From the NCBI RefSeq assembly GCF_005863245.1, contig NZ_VBUT01000002.1:310001-374000 (forward strand): DNA of 64,000 bases. The letters are read 5' to 3'. Of the stretch, positions 53,401 to 63,528 are shown in pieces. The notes beneath the pieces were generated by a model. That model was not told the origin of the DNA. It made no database searches and saw only the letters and a program-made list of their open reading frames with translations. Position 1 is the stretch's first letter. Each line of letters begins with the position of its first letter. This DNA comes from Nocardia cyriacigeorgica (GTDB lineage: Bacteria > Actinomycetota > Actinomycetes > Mycobacteriales > Mycobacteriaceae). Made by a program: the position numbers and the translations under genes.

Positions 53401-55365
53401 GTGAAAGCCGGAGGACATCAATTGATCGGCCACATGCTGGAAGGGCGTTACCGCATCGATGCGCCGATCGCTCGGGGTGGGATGTCCATGGTGTTCCGCG
53501 GCGAGGACACCCGTCTGGATCGCCCGGTCGCGATCAAGGTGATGGATCCCAAATTCGCCGGTGATCCGCAGTTTTTGTCCCGTTTCGAATTCGAGGCCCG
53601 CGCGGTCGCCAAGCTGAAACATCCGTCGCTGGTCGCGGTGTACGACCAGGGCGTCGACGGCGACCATCCGTTCCTGATCATGGAGCTGGTCGAGGGCGGC
53701 ACGCTGCGCGAGCTGCTGCGCGAACGCGGTCCGATGCCGCCGCATGCGGTGCGCGCGGTGGCCGAGCCGGTGCTGGCGGCCATCGGGGTGGCGCATTCGG
53801 CGGGGCTGGTGCACCGTGACATCAAACCGGAGAACGTGCTGATCTCCGATTCCGGCGAGGTCAAGATCGCCGACTTCGGCCTGGTGCGCGCGGTGGCCGC
53901 GGCCAACACCACCTCCGCGAGCGTCATCCTCGGCACCGCCGCCTATCTGTCGCCGGAGCAGGTCACCTCCGGCACGGCCGACGCGCGCAGCGACGTGTAC
54001 TCCTTCGGCATCCTGATCTTCGAACTGCTCACCGGGAAAGTGCCGTTCACCGGCGATACGTCGTTGTCGGTGGCCTATCAGCGCATCGAGAAGGATGTGC
54101 CGAGCCCGAGCCAGTTCATCGCGGGTGTGCCGCCGGAGTTCGACGCGCTCATCGCCCGTGCCACCGCCCGCGAACCTTCCCACCGGTTCGCCGACGCCAA
54201 CGAGATGGTCGCCGAACTGCGCGCGATCAGCGCGTCGCTGGAGCTGCCCGCCTATCGGGTGCCCGCGCCGCAGGAATCGGCCGAGCATCTGAGCTCGTCC
54301 TACCGGGCCGTGCCCGGCGCGGACGGGCCGCGTTCGCCCGAGCCGCGCCCGCATCCGGTGGCGCAGCCCCAGCACACCAGGGTGGTCACGGCGCAGCGGC
54401 CACGCACCGAGTTCGCCGCCGCACCACCGCCGCCGCAGCACGTGCGTCCGCATCCGGGGCCCGCGCCTGCCTTCGCCGGCGATCGCGGCAATTCCCGCCG
54501 CACCGCCGCGATATGGATCGCCATCGTCGCGGTGCTGACCCTGCTGGTCGGCGTCGGCGGGTGGTGGCTCGGGGTGGGCCGGTTCGAGGCGGTGCCGAGC
54601 ATCGCCGGGATGGACGTGGAGAAGGCCACGGCGGTGCTCAGCAGCGCCGGCTTCGAGACCACGACCCGGCAGAAGGCCTCCGACACCATCCCGGTGGGTG
54701 GGGTGGTCGGCAGCGATCCCTCCGCCGGTTCGCGCGTCACCAAGGGCTCCTCTGTCGCGGTGTTGATTTCCAGCGGTAAGCCGCAGGTTCCCGAGGTCGC
54801 GCCCGGTGCGGATATCTCCGAGGTGAACCAGCTGATCCGCGACCAGGGCCTGCAACCGGTGGACGCCGGTGAGGCGCCGAGTGCGGCGCCCGAGGGGACG
54901 CTCGCCAAGGTCGATCCGGCACCGGGCACGGTGCTGCCGATGGGTGCGCACGTGAAGGTGTACACCAGCAAGGGCTCACAGCCGGTGAAGCTGCCCGACC
55001 TGCGCGGCAAGACCACCGCCGAAGCCCAGCAGATGCTCACCGACCTGGGCATCACGGTGAGCGGGAACCGTCCGCAGTTCGATCGCAGCGTGGCCGCCGG
55101 CGACGTCGTCGGCACCGATCCCGCCGCCGGGACGACCGTCGAGGCGGGCTCGTCGGTGGTGCTGCTGGTCTCGGATGCGGTGAAGATGCCGGAGGTGCTC
55201 GGCAAATCGGTCGCCGAAGCCCGTGAGGTGCTCGAGGGCCTCGGCTTGACGGTGCAGGTCCGCCAGCTGGCCCCGCTGGATTCGTCGGTGGTGGTCTCGC
55301 AGACGCCCGCGATGAACGCCAACGTCCAGGCGGGGGCAACCGTCACCATCGTCGCCCTGCCCTGA
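53401..55365 (+). CDS. pknL: Ser/Thr protein kinase PknL with extracellular PASTA domains
   Basis: A 654-residue receptor kinase. Kinase domain 10-275: glycine loop ARGGMSMVF, catalytic Lys in PVAIKVMD, HRDIKPENVLI, DFGLVRA, activation loop with TTSASVILGTAAYLSPEQ. A Pro-rich juxtamembrane region follows to about 367, then one transmembrane helix (AAIWIAIVAVLTLLVGVGGW) and four PASTA repeats of about 66 residues outside the cell (from about 400 to 654). M. tuberculosis PknL, as I recall, has no PASTA domains, so this version can sense cell-wall fragments. A possible -10 TACCAT (53336-53341) lies about 60 bases before GTG 53401. The partner regulator is divergent. Confidence 0.96.
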   Translation: MKAGGHQLIGHMLEGRYRIDAPIARGGMSMVFRGEDTRLDRPVAIKVMDPKFAGDPQFLSRFEFEARAVAKLKHPSLVAVYDQGVDGDHPFLIMELVEGGTLRELLRERGPMPPHAVRAVAEPVLAAIGVAHSAGLVHRDIKPENVLISDSGEVKIADFGLVRAVAAANTTSASVILGTAAYLSPEQVTSGTADARSDVYSFGILIFELLTGKVPFTGDTSLSVAYQRIEKDVPSPSQFIAGVPPEFDALIARATAREPSHRFADANEMVAELRAISASLELPAYRVPAPQESAEHLSSSYRAVPGADGPRSPEPRPHPVAQPQHTRVVTAQRPRTEFAAAPPPPQHVRPHPGPAPAFAGDRGNSRRTAAIWIAIVAVLTLLVGVGGWWLGVGRFEAVPSIAGMDVEKATAVLSSAGFETTTRQKASDTIPVGGVVGSDPSAGSRVTKGSSVAVLISSGKPQVPEVAPGADISEVNQLIRDQGLQPVDAGEAPSAAPEGTLAKVDPAPGTVLPMGAHVKVYTSKGSQPVKLPDLRGKTTAEAQQMLTDLGITVSGNRPQFDRSVAAGDVVGTDPAAGTTVEAGSSVVLLVSDAVKMPEVLGKSVAEAREVLEGLGLTVQVRQLAPLDSSVVVSQTPAMNANVQAGATVTIVALP

Positions 55366-55465
55366 TCCGGGCTGCGCGCGCCCGGGCCTTGCGGCGAAAC
55401 GCGGCGCGGGCGCATTGTGATGTACCGAGTAGGGCCGGGGACGGTGTTCGAGGAGGAAATGGCCG

Positions 55466-55666
55466 ATGGTGCGTGGCACCGTGCGATGGTTCGACCGTGA
55501 GAAAGGGTTCGGGTTCATCGCCCGCCCCGGCGGCGCGGATGTGTTCGTCGAGTACTCGGTGATCCTCGGCGAGGGCTTCCGGTCGCTGGAGGCCGGTCAG
55601 GAAGTCGAATTCGACGTGGAGGAGGCGCGCCGGGGGCCCGAGGCGCGCGCTGTGCGTCCGGTGTAG
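55466..55666 (+). CDS. Cold-shock domain protein
   Basis: A 66-residue CSD protein. ATG 55466 has AGGAGGA eight bases upstream. RNP1 is KGFGFI, RNP2 is VFVEYS in place of the more usual VFVHFS. It likely binds single-stranded nucleic acid as RNA chaperone. Its last 70 bases overlap the end of crtB on the other strand. The tail [12 protein letters not shown] is encoded within this overlap. Confidence 0.88.
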   Translation: MVRGTVRWFDREKGFGFIARPGGADVFVEYSVILGEGFRSLEAGQEVEFDVEEARRGPEARAVRPV

Positions 55667-56709
55667 CGGCCGGTCAGGTAGGCGCCGGCGGCGACGCGCA
55701 GCTTGCGGTGCACCGGCACGACAGCGCGCCGGTCGAAGACCGCGAAATCACCGTCCTCGATCTGTTCCAGGATCGCGCCGTACAGGGTGGCGGCGGTGCG
55801 GATCGCCGGACGGACTCGCGGGGCGAGCAGTTCGATGCCCGGTGCGGCGCTGCGGTAGAGATCGCGGTTGACGGCGATGAGATGCGCCAGCGCCCGCCGC
55901 ACCCGTCGATCGGTGCGGCCGCTGCGGCGGCACTCGGCCAGCAGCTCGTCGTCCACACCGAAGGCGGCGAGCTCGTCGGTGGGCAGATAGACCCGGCCGC
56001 GATCGAGGTCCTCGCCGATATCGCGCAGGAAATTGGTGAGCTGGAAGGCATTACCCAGTGCGGCGGCCGCCGGTTCGGCCTCGGCGACCGGGACGACCGT
56101 GCCGAGCACCGGCAGCAGTTGCAGCCCGATCGCCGCCGCCGAACCCCGCATGTACTCGTTCAGCTCGGCCATATCGGCGTACCGGTTCCGGAACCGCGGC
56201 GTGCCGGGGATGTCCATGCGCATGCAGTGCAGGAAGGTCCAGAAGTGTTCGGCCGCAATGCCGTAACGCCGGATGGTGTCGGTGAGCGCGAGCAGGATCG
56301 CGTCGCGGCGCTGGTCTGTCGTCACGCCGGTCGCCGGTCGCGCCGCGGCGCCGGGAGCCAGTGCCGCCCTGAGCTGTTCCTCGATGCGATCGATCTGAGC
56401 GGCGAGCCTGGCGCCGGTGGTGCGCGTGTGGCCGGCCGGTTGCCGCGAGCACGCCGCCGTGGCGTCCGGTGCGCAGTCGACGATGTCGTCCACCATCCGC
56501 GCGAACGCGTACAGCGCGTGCACCGCGGGACGCTGCGAGGCCGACAGCAGCCGGGTCGCCAGGAAGTAGGTCCGGCCGTGTTCGGCGGCGATGCGCAGGC
56601 ACAGCCGGTACGCCTCGGCGAGTTCGGTGGCATCGGCGGGCCGCAGCCGATCGGTCGTGCGCTCGGCAGGTCCGGCGGTGAGGTCGAGCCCGGTCTCAGC
56701 GCCGGTCAT
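55597..56709 (-). CDS. crtB: Phytoene/squalene synthase family enzyme
   Basis: A 370-residue prenyl-condensing enzyme that joins two geranylgeranyl diphosphates to phytoene. Aspartate-rich motifs are ARMVDDIVD and, later, [18 protein letters not shown] (DxxxD), both typical. [27 protein letters not shown], the ATG 56709 start and [24 protein letters not shown] complete the pattern. It overlaps mptA by 14 bases and is last in the idsA-crtI-mptA-crtB run. The C-terminal about 23 residues (basic, Ser-rich) are antisense to the cold-shock gene. Confidence 0.92.
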   Translation of the reverse strand: MTGAETGLDLTAGPAERTTDRLRPADATELAEAYRLCLRIAAEHGRTYFLATRLLSASQRPAVHALYAFARMVDDIVDCAPDATAACSRQPAGHTRTTGARLAAQIDRIEEQLRAALAPGAAARPATGVTTDQRRDAILLALTDTIRRYGIAAEHFWTFLHCMRMDIPGTPRFRNRYADMAELNEYMRGSAAAIGLQLLPVLGTVVPVAEAEPAAAALGNAFQLTNFLRDIGEDLDRGRVYLPTDELAAFGVDDELLAECRRSGRTDRRVRRALAHLIAVNRDLYRSAAPGIELLAPRVRPAIRTAATLYGAILEQIEDGDFAVFDRRAVVPVHRKLRVAAGAYLTGRYTGRTARASGPRRASSTSNSTS

Positions 56710-58387
56710 GGATGACGGGATCGGCCGGCGAGGGAACCGCCGGGCCCGCGACCGCGCGAGTACTGCGCAACCGCAGCGGGTCGACCGTGCGCAGCGACAG
56801 CGCCGCCACCACCGCAGCGAAGGTCGCCGCGGCCACATGCCAGAAGTTGTACAGCCCGATCGAGCCGCCGGGCTGGAATACCAGCATCAACCAGGTGCAC
56901 AGACCCACCAGCACCATCAATGTCCTGGTGGACAGTGCGAAGGCGGCGGCCAGCGCCAGCGGCCACGAGTAGTACCAGGGCAGCGCGGCCGGCGACAGGA
57001 TGACGATGGCGACGAACGCGATCAGGATGCCGAGCACGGCCTCGCGTTCGCTGTGCCGGAACCGCCACCAGGTCCAGGCCAGGATCGCCACCAGCGCCGC
57101 CGCGCACAGCGCGCGTGTCACGGTGAGCACCGGGTCGAACGGCAGCGGGCCGATCCAGGTCATGCAGTGCGCCATGATGGTCGGCAGCGACAGCCAGTTG
57201 ATGATCTTCTTCGAGCCGGACAGTGCCGTCAGCCAGCCGATGCCGACGCCGGCCGCGGCGGACGCGAGCGCGAACACCGCCGCGAATACGCACAGCCCGA
57301 GCCCGGCGATCTTGGCGAACAACAGCGTGGGATGCGGCAGCGCCGCCTCGGATTCCTTCGTCGCCAGCTCGGCACGCCGCTCGCGTTCGTGCAGCATCCA
57401 GATCCACACCAGGAAGGGCAGCGCGACACCGGCGGTGGCCTTGATGGCGACCGCGATCGCGACGACGACGATGCCGAGCACATGCCTGCGCTCGAGCACC
57501 AGCGCGATACCGGCGCACATCAGGCCGACCATCAGCACCTCGTTGTGCACACCGCCGATGAGGTGGATCAGCACCAGCGGGTTGAGCACCGCCAGCCACA
57601 GCGCGACGGTGGGTTTACCGCCGAGGTGTTTGGTCAGGTACGGGATGGCCCACATCATCAGCGCCAGGCCCGGCAGCATGACCAGCCGCAGTGCGATGGT
57701 GCCCGCGACGACGTTGTCGTCGGTGACGGTGGTGATGGCCCGGCCGATCAGCAGGAAGATCGGTCCATACGGTGCGGTGGTGGTGGTCCAGACCGGGCTG
57801 ACGTTGTCCAGCAGCACACCCGGATTGGCGACCGGGCCCACCTTGTACGGGTCGAAGCCGTCGCGCAGCAGCGCACCCTGCGCCAGATACGAGTAGGCGT
57901 CCTGGCTGAACATCGGCACCGCGAACAGCATCGGCGTCACCCAGATGCACACGATCGCGCGCAGCTCGTTCAAGGTGACGCCCGCGCCGGAGTAGTTGCC
58001 GCGACCGAGCGTGGCCCGGCCCAGCCGCACCCAGGCGGTGATCATCAGCAGCACGCCGATCCAGACGAAGATCGTCGACAGCGCGTAACCGTGCCCGAAA
58101 CGCAGCCAGGACAGGTGCATCGCTTCCAGCAGCGGATCGCGTTTGCGTACCGCGCCCGCGCCGAAACCGCCGAAGGTGATCATGATCGCGCCGACCAGGC
58201 CGAGCAGCGCCGCATGGCCCTCGGGGCTGCGGGCGAAGTCGGCGGAGGTGCGTAGCCACGTCAGCAGCGTCTGCGGACTGCCCGCGGCCGGTGCTGTGGT
58301 GGGTTTCGGGGATCGAGCCGCGGGTGTCGGGGACACGGTGGCCTGCGCCGGGGTAGTCACGTGGGCAGTCGTTTCCGGGGGTGGCAT
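56696..58387 (-). CDS. mptA: Alpha-(1-6)-mannopyranosyltransferase, GT-C, MptA-like
   Basis: A 563-residue polytopic membrane protein, about 13 hydrophobic segments, homologue of MptA (Rv2174), which extends the mannan backbone of lipomannan using polyprenyl-phosphate mannose on the outer side of the membrane. It has the GT-C-type acidic loop in the first extracytoplasmic region (FSQDAYSYLAQGALLRDGFDPY) followed by VWTTTTAPYGPIFLLIG, and SPAALPWYYSWPLALAAAFAL later. ATG 58387 has GGGGGGA upstream. It lies between crtI and crtB on the same strand, an unusual position. Confidence 0.9.
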   Translation of the reverse strand: MPPPETTAHVTTPAQATVSPTPAARSPKPTTAPAAGSPQTLLTWLRTSADFARSPEGHAALLGLVGAIMITFGGFGAGAVRKRDPLLEAMHLSWLRFGHGYALSTIFVWIGVLLMITAWVRLGRATLGRGNYSGAGVTLNELRAIVCIWVTPMLFAVPMFSQDAYSYLAQGALLRDGFDPYKVGPVANPGVLLDNVSPVWTTTTAPYGPIFLLIGRAITTVTDDNVVAGTIALRLVMLPGLALMMWAIPYLTKHLGGKPTVALWLAVLNPLVLIHLIGGVHNEVLMVGLMCAGIALVLERRHVLGIVVVAIAVAIKATAGVALPFLVWIWMLHERERRAELATKESEAALPHPTLLFAKIAGLGLCVFAAVFALASAAAGVGIGWLTALSGSKKIINWLSLPTIMAHCMTWIGPLPFDPVLTVTRALCAAALVAILAWTWWRFRHSEREAVLGILIAFVAIVILSPAALPWYYSWPLALAAAFALSTRTLMVLVGLCTWLMLVFQPGGSIGLYNFWHVAAATFAAVVAALSLRTVDPLRLRSTRAVAGPAVPSPADPVIHDRR

Positions 58388-58446
58388 GTGGTGTCGTTCC
58401 CCCCGGGTTGGTCGGCGGTCGCAACCGCGAGCTGATAGGTCGGCGC

Positions 58447-60066
58447 TTAGTTTACGGCTTGTTCGCGCGGGGCTGTCCCGATGGTGCGCGGGGTTTCGTC
58501 TTCGCGCCGTTCCGGTGTCCCGATTATCCGGTTTGCCGCGAGTTTTCCCGACAGCAGGGCGGTCGGTACGCCGACGCCCGGCGTAGTGCCGCAACCGGCG
58601 ATAACCACGTTGTCGCTGCCGCGGGGCAGATTACGCGGCCGGAACGGTCCGGTCTGGCGGAAAAGATGGGCCGCGGAGAACGGCGTGCCACCGAGCATGC
58701 CCTGCTCCAGCCAGGTGTGCGGGGTGTCGAGGTGGTCGAGCCGGAAATGTTCGGCGATGCCGCGGTAGCCACGCCGCTCGAGCACACCGAGCAGCTCGCG
58801 CAGGTAGGCCGGGCCGAGGTTCGCCCAGTCCAGTGGCGCCGAATCCAGGTTCGGGCACGGCGCCAGCAGCGAGAAAGGCTCGTACCGGCCGTCGGCGCGA
58901 TCGAGGTACAGGCCGGGATCGGAGAGCGCGGGCCTGGTCAGCAGCAGCGAGGGGTCGCTCATCAACCGGCCGCCGCGCGGTGCGGCGATCTCGGCGAAGG
59001 TGCGTTCCCAGGCGGCGCCGAAGTCGATGGTGTGGTGGGCCTGGATCGGCCAGTTCGCGGCGATGCCGGCCGGGATGGTGCCGTGGGCGACGACCGCCGA
59101 CGGTGATGCCCGCAGTCCGCGCCTGCGGCGCAGCCCGAAGCGTTCGATATCGCCCAGGTCGGCGGTGACGACCAGCGCATCGCAGTCGCGGGAAGTCCCG
59201 TCGGCCAGCCGCACCCGGCGGGCCCGGCGTTCCGCGTAGTCGATGCCGGTGACCTCGGCCCCGAGTTCCAGCCGCCCACCGGCCGCGACCAGGGCCTCGG
59301 CCATCGTCTCGGCGACCGCGCGCATCCCGCCCTCGGGGAAGTACACCCCGAGCGAGGTGTCCATATGCGGGATCGCCCCGTAGACGGCCAGCGCCCGGTT
59401 CGGCGGCATGCCCGCATACAGTGCCTGGAAGGTGAACAGCCTGGTCAGCCGTGGGTCGCGGAGGAATCCGCGCACCCGTGGCCCGAGCCGGCCGAACCCG
59501 CCGAGGCGTACCAGCTCCAGCAGTGCGGCGCGTTTGCCCGGCAACCGCACCATGTCCAGCGGCGAGTCGAAGTTGGTGTCCATGAACTCGCCGAATTCGG
59601 CGCGGTAGATCCGGGCCAGCCAGTCGCGCAGCCGGCGGTAGCGTCCGGCCTCGCCGGGGCCACAGGTCCGCGCCACCTCCGCCGCCATCTCGTCCGGGTC
59701 GGCGAACACCCGGATATCGGAGCCGTCGGCGAAGCGCGCGTGATACGACGGGGCGAGCCGGTGGATGCGCAGCGGCGTGGCGAGAGAATCGCGGTCGTGT
59801 CCCACCGCGGCGAGTGCGTCGTCGATCAGCTCGGGCAGCGTCAACACTGTTGCCCCGGAGTCGATCTCATAGTCGTCGAACCGGTAGCGCCCGACCCGCC
59901 CGCCGACGTGGTCGGCGCGCTCCAGCACGGTGACCTTGTGTCCGGCGCCGGTGAGGTATAGCGCCGCGGCCAGGCCGGACAGTCCGGCGCCGATCACGAC
60001 GACCTGATCGGTCGGTCCGGTCACGGTTCTCATCGGTCGGTCCTCGGCGCGCGGTCGGCCGCTCAT
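58447..60066 (-). CDS. crtI: Phytoene desaturase
   Basis: A 539-residue FAD-dependent CrtI-type enzyme that introduces double bonds into phytoene. N-terminal dinucleotide fold: [67 protein letters not shown] and [20 protein letters not shown] are typical. The C-terminal FAD loop [26 protein letters not shown] is also complete. The ATG overlaps the idsA stop by four bases. With idsA and crtB it forms a short carotenoid route to lycopene-like products. Confidence 0.94.
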   Translation of the reverse strand: MSGRPRAEDRPMRTVTGPTDQVVVIGAGLSGLAAALYLTGAGHKVTVLERADHVGGRVGRYRFDDYEIDSGATVLTLPELIDDALAAVGHDRDSLATPLRIHRLAPSYHARFADGSDIRVFADPDEMAAEVARTCGPGEAGRYRRLRDWLARIYRAEFGEFMDTNFDSPLDMVRLPGKRAALLELVRLGGFGRLGPRVRGFLRDPRLTRLFTFQALYAGMPPNRALAVYGAIPHMDTSLGVYFPEGGMRAVAETMAEALVAAGGRLELGAEVTGIDYAERRARRVRLADGTSRDCDALVVTADLGDIERFGLRRRRGLRASPSAVVAHGTIPAGIAANWPIQAHHTIDFGAAWERTFAEIAAPRGGRLMSDPSLLLTRPALSDPGLYLDRADGRYEPFSLLAPCPNLDSAPLDWANLGPAYLRELLGVLERRGYRGIAEHFRLDHLDTPHTWLEQGMLGGTPFSAAHLFRQTGPFRPRNLPRGSDNVVIAGCGTTPGVGVPTALLSGKLAANRIIGTPERREDETPRTIGTAPREQAVN

Positions 60067-61199
60067 GCCGTGCGGCGGGTGGCGGCCAGCGCCATGGCGT
60101 GCAGGTGATCTTTCGCGGCGGCGGTGGCCGAGCTGGAGTCGATGGCGGCCAGGGCGCGCTCGGTCAGCTCGGCGATGCGGGCTTCGACCGCGTCGACGGC
60201 GCCGAGGCGCACCAGTACCTCACGCAGTTGGTCGACGTCGGAGCCGCTGAGATCGGTGCCGACCTTGCTGCGCAGCAGTTCGGCGGCGGCCGGATCGGAC
60301 GCATCACCACGGGCCAGCGCCTCGGCGATGAGCACCGTGCGCTTGCCCTCGCGCAGATCGTCACCGGAGGGCTTGCCGGTGACCGAGGGATCACCGAAGA
60401 CGCCGAGCAGGTCGTCACGCAGCTGGAACGCGATGCCGATATCGGTGCCGAAGTCGCGGTAGGAGCGCACCAGCTCGGGCCCGGCGTCGGCGAGGGCGGC
60501 CCCCAGGTGCAGCGGCCGCTCGACGGTGTAGGCGGCGGTCTTGTACCGGTTGATGCGCAGCGCCGCGGCCACCGATTCGTCGCCGCTGGCCTCGCCGTGG
60601 ATGTCGAGCAGCTGCCCGCCGAGCACCTCGGTGCGCATCTTCGCCCAGACGGTGGCGAAGCGGGCCACGGCCCGCGGGTCGAGGCCGGAGGCGTGCACCA
60701 TGTCATCGGCCCAGGCCAGGGCCAGATCGCCGATGAGGATGGCCACGCCGGTGCCGAAGCGGGGCGCGTCGCCGGCCCAGCCGCGGTCGCGGTGACGCTG
60801 TTCGAAGTCGACGTGCACGGTGGGGAAGCGGCGCCGGGTGCGGGAGGCGTCGATGATGTCGTCGTGGATGAGCGCGCACGCCTGCACCAGCTCCAGCGCG
60901 GCACAGGCATTGAGCACGGCGGGCGCGTCCGGTCCCTCGGTGTCGCCCCCGGCGCCGAGCCAGCCGGTCCAGGCGAAGCCGGGCCTGGTGCGTTTGCCGC
61001 CGCGCAGCACGAACGATTCCAGCGCGTCGGCGGCGTCGACGAAGATCGGCCCCAGCTCGCCGACGGTCTCGCGGCGGGTGGCGAAGAACGAGGTCAGCGC
61101 CTGTTCCACGGCGGCGGCGAAGGCAGGCGTCCCAGGGGTCGCCGAGGTCGGGCTCGGCCTGGTCGGGGTACCGGGTCCGGCGGACAGGATGACCTCCAA
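60063..61199 (-). CDS. idsA: Geranylgeranyl/polyprenyl diphosphate synthase
   Basis: A trans-prenyl synthase of about 378 residues, homologue of Rv2173 (idsA2). First aspartate motif [20 protein letters not shown], second [13 protein letters not shown], with [11 protein letters not shown] (Lys/Arg diphosphate site) and [17 protein letters not shown]. The start is unclear: no ATG or GTG is suitable. TTG 61199 precedes SLEVILSAG; a CTG at 61187 has a better ribosome-binding site (GGAGG five bases upstream). The product feeds crtB/crtI here, and similar chains serve the polyprenyl-phosphate used by MptA. Confidence 0.9.
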   Translation of the reverse strand: MEVILSAGPGTPTRPSPTSATPGTPAFAAAVEQALTSFFATRRETVGELGPIFVDAADALESFVLRGGKRTRPGFAWTGWLGAGGDTEGPDAPAVLNACAALELVQACALIHDDIIDASRTRRRFPTVHVDFEQRHRDRGWAGDAPRFGTGVAILIGDLALAWADDMVHASGLDPRAVARFATVWAKMRTEVLGGQLLDIHGEASGDESVAAALRINRYKTAAYTVERPLHLGAALADAGPELVRSYRDFGTDIGIAFQLRDDLLGVFGDPSVTGKPSGDDLREGKRTVLIAEALARGDASDPAAAELLRSKVGTDLSGSDVDQLREVLVRLGAVDAVEARIAELTERALAAIDSSSATAAAKDHLHAMALAATRRTA

Positions 61200-61336
61200 G
61201 GATGTCCGGGGAAGGGGTCGGCTCGGCGGATGGCACCCAGGCCCCCGCACTCGGCGGCCACGGCGGTGCACCCGCTCATGGCTCGAACAATACGCGTCCG
61301 GTCCGACGACGCTCCGGCCCGCAGGCCGCCCACCTC

Positions 61337-61342
61337 TACACT
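61337..61342 (+). promoter_or_regulatory. -10 box of a leaderless promoter for the MTHFR-like gene
   Basis: TACACT six bases before GTG 61349. Confidence 0.55.
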
Positions 61343-61348
61343 GAACCG

Positions 61349-62350
61349 GTGACTTTCGACAACGTGCGGGGACGTTCGACCCCTGGCCGGCCGTCCTCGG
61401 CACCACCGATCGTCTCGGGGACGCCGTCGGTCGTGCATAGTTTGCGGCTGCACTCGAGCCGAGCGGTGCCCTTCTCTGTCGAGTTCAATCCGCCCCGTGA
61501 CGCCGCCGGTGAGGCGAGGCTGTGGCGTGCGGTGCGCACCTTCGAGCGCATGCATCCGGCGTTCGTGTCGATGACCTACGGCGCGGGCGGGTCCACCAAG
61601 GACCGCACCGTGCGGGTGACCGGCGAGCTGGCCGGGGAGACCACGCTGCTGCCGGTGGCCCATCTCACCGCGGTCGGGCACAGCGTCGCGGAGCTGCGGT
61701 CGCTGGTCGGCGCCTACGCCGACTCCGGCATCCGCAATATCCTGGTTCTGCGCGGCGATCCGCCGGGCGATCCGCTCGGCGAATGGCACAAGCATCCCGA
61801 GGGCGTCGAATACGCTGAGGAGCTGGTGCGCATCGTGCGCGATCTCGGCGATTTCCACGTCGGGGTCGCCTCGTTCCCGCAGGGCCATCACCGCTCGCCC
61901 GACCTCGACCACGACACCCGGTTCCTGGCGGCGAAACTGCGTGCGGGCGCGGAGTATTCGATCACCCAGATGTTCTTCGACGTCGAGCACTATCTGCGGC
62001 TGCGTGATCGCCTGATCGCCATGGACCCGGTCGAGGGCGCCAAGCCGATCATTCCGGAGCTGATGCCCATCACCTCGCTGCGCACCGTCAAGCGCGCCGA
62101 GGAGCTGTGCGGCCGGCCGCTGCCGCGCGCGGTGATCGAACGGCTGGAGCGGGCCGCGGGCAACGGCTCCGAGGAAGACGCGGCGGCCGTGCGCGCGGTG
62201 GGTATCGAGATCGCCACCGAGATGGGGCAGCGTCTCATCGACGAGGGCGCGCCCTGCCTGCATTTCATCACCCTGAACTTCGCCAAGGCGACCGGCGAGG
62301 TGCTCACCAACCTCGGCTACGGCGTCACCGCCGCGCCGATCAGCGCCTGA
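61349..62350 (+). CDS. Methylenetetrahydrofolate reductase family protein
   Basis: A 333-residue MetF-like flavoprotein, homologue of Rv2172c. Motifs: FSVEFNPPRDAAGEARLW (E-F-x-P near the start), FVSMTYGAGGSTKDRT, IRNILVLRGDPPG, FHVGVASFPQGHHRSPDL, AGAEYSITQMFFDVEHYLR and PIIPELMPITSL. The set fits the TIM-barrel of MTHFR. Whether it is the main MTHFR or a variant with other hydride donor is not certain. GTG 61349 is supported by TACACT six bases upstream. Divergent from idsA. Confidence 0.9.
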   Translation: MTFDNVRGRSTPGRPSSAPPIVSGTPSVVHSLRLHSSRAVPFSVEFNPPRDAAGEARLWRAVRTFERMHPAFVSMTYGAGGSTKDRTVRVTGELAGETTLLPVAHLTAVGHSVAELRSLVGAYADSGIRNILVLRGDPPGDPLGEWHKHPEGVEYAEELVRIVRDLGDFHVGVASFPQGHHRSPDLDHDTRFLAAKLRAGAEYSITQMFFDVEHYLRLRDRLIAMDPVEGAKPIIPELMPITSLRTVKRAEELCGRPLPRAVIERLERAAGNGSEEDAAAVRAVGIEIATEMGQRLIDEGAPCLHFITLNFAKATGEVLTNLGYGVTAAPISA

Positions 62351-62377
62351 GTCCACGCCGACGCGCGAACGCGCAGT

Positions 62378-63528
62378 TCAGGCGGCCCGGCTCTGCCGCA
62401 GTCCCCAGGCTTCGGCGAGTAACCGATGCGATTCCAGCCGGTCACGGTGATCGTGGGTGATGCCGGTGACCAGCAGTTCATCCGCGCCGCTCACCCGCTG
62501 GAGAGCCGCGAGCCGGCGCACCACGGTGTCCGGTGAGCCGACCAGCTGGGTGGCCAGCCGGTCCTCGACCAGCCTGCGCTGATCGGGGGTGAGCGGGGTC
62601 AGCGTCGCCGGATCGGCGAAGTCGGCGGCGCCCGCGCCGCTGCGGATGCTGTGCACCCAGTGCCCGTACGGTGCGGCCAGCCGTTCGGCGGTGGCGTCGT
62701 CGGCGGCGACCACGACATCCGCTGACACCACCACGTACGGCTCGGCCAGCACCTGCGACGGCCGGAAGGCCGCACGGTAGGCCGCCACCGCGTCCAGCGC
62801 GGTACCGGGAGAGACGTGATAGGCGGCCGCGAACGGCAGTCCGAGCCGACCGGCCAATTCCGCGCTGGCCCCGGCCGTACTGCCGAACACCCACAGTTGC
62901 ACCTGCGCGCCCTCGCCCGGCACGGCGTGCAGGGCGATGCCCTCGGCGTCGACGTAGCTTCCGTCGAGCAGGGCCCGGATCTCGGCCACCTGATCGGCGA
63001 ATTCCGCAGGTTGGGCGCCCTGCTGGTACAGGGCCCGTTGTCCGGCAAGGAATTTCGACGGGTCGGCGATGCGCAGCGGATCGAACGGGGCGGGACCACC
63101 ACCCCGTCGCGCACCTCGGTGCGGCCGCGCACGGTGTCGTCGCGCGGCCGGACATGGCGGGCCCGCACGGATTCGGCGCCGAATTGCCTGCTGCGGTGCC
63201 CGGAGCGGCCGAGCCCGAGGTCGAGCCGTCCCGGATGCAGCGCGTCGATGGTGCCGAAGCCCTCGACGATGGAGATCGAGGTGTGATAGCCCACCTGGAC
63301 CGCCGCCGCACCGACCCGGATCCGCGTGGTGGCCGCGGCGACCTGCCCGATCAGGGTGATCGAGGCCGAACTGGCCACCCGCGCGAAATGATGTTCGGCC
63401 AGCCAGAACCGGCGATAGCCCCATTCCTCGGCGCGCCGGGCCAGCTCGACGGTATTGCGCAGCGCCTGCTGCGGACTCGATCCGGCGCTGATGGGCGCCA
63501 GATCGAGGACCGAGAGCGGAACCGTCAT
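62378..63528 (-). pseudogene. LLM-class flavin monooxygenase with a one-base frameshift
   Basis: Luciferase-like monooxygenase split by frameshift. ATG 63528 starts TVPLSVLDLAPISAG (typical of the LLM group) and runs through RFWLAEHHFARVASSAS, VGAAAVQVGYHTSISIVEGFGTIDALHPGRLDLG and TEVRDGVVVP. At about 63086-63095 the frame moves by one base; the rest, PFDPLRIADPSKFLAGQRALYQQG through LRQSRAA, lies in the next frame, to the stop at 62378. Inserting one base in the GTCCCGCCCC context would restore a 383-residue enzyme. Either a recent inactivation or an assembly error in a GC run. Its ATG overlaps the upstream DUF1684 stop. Confidence 0.8.
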
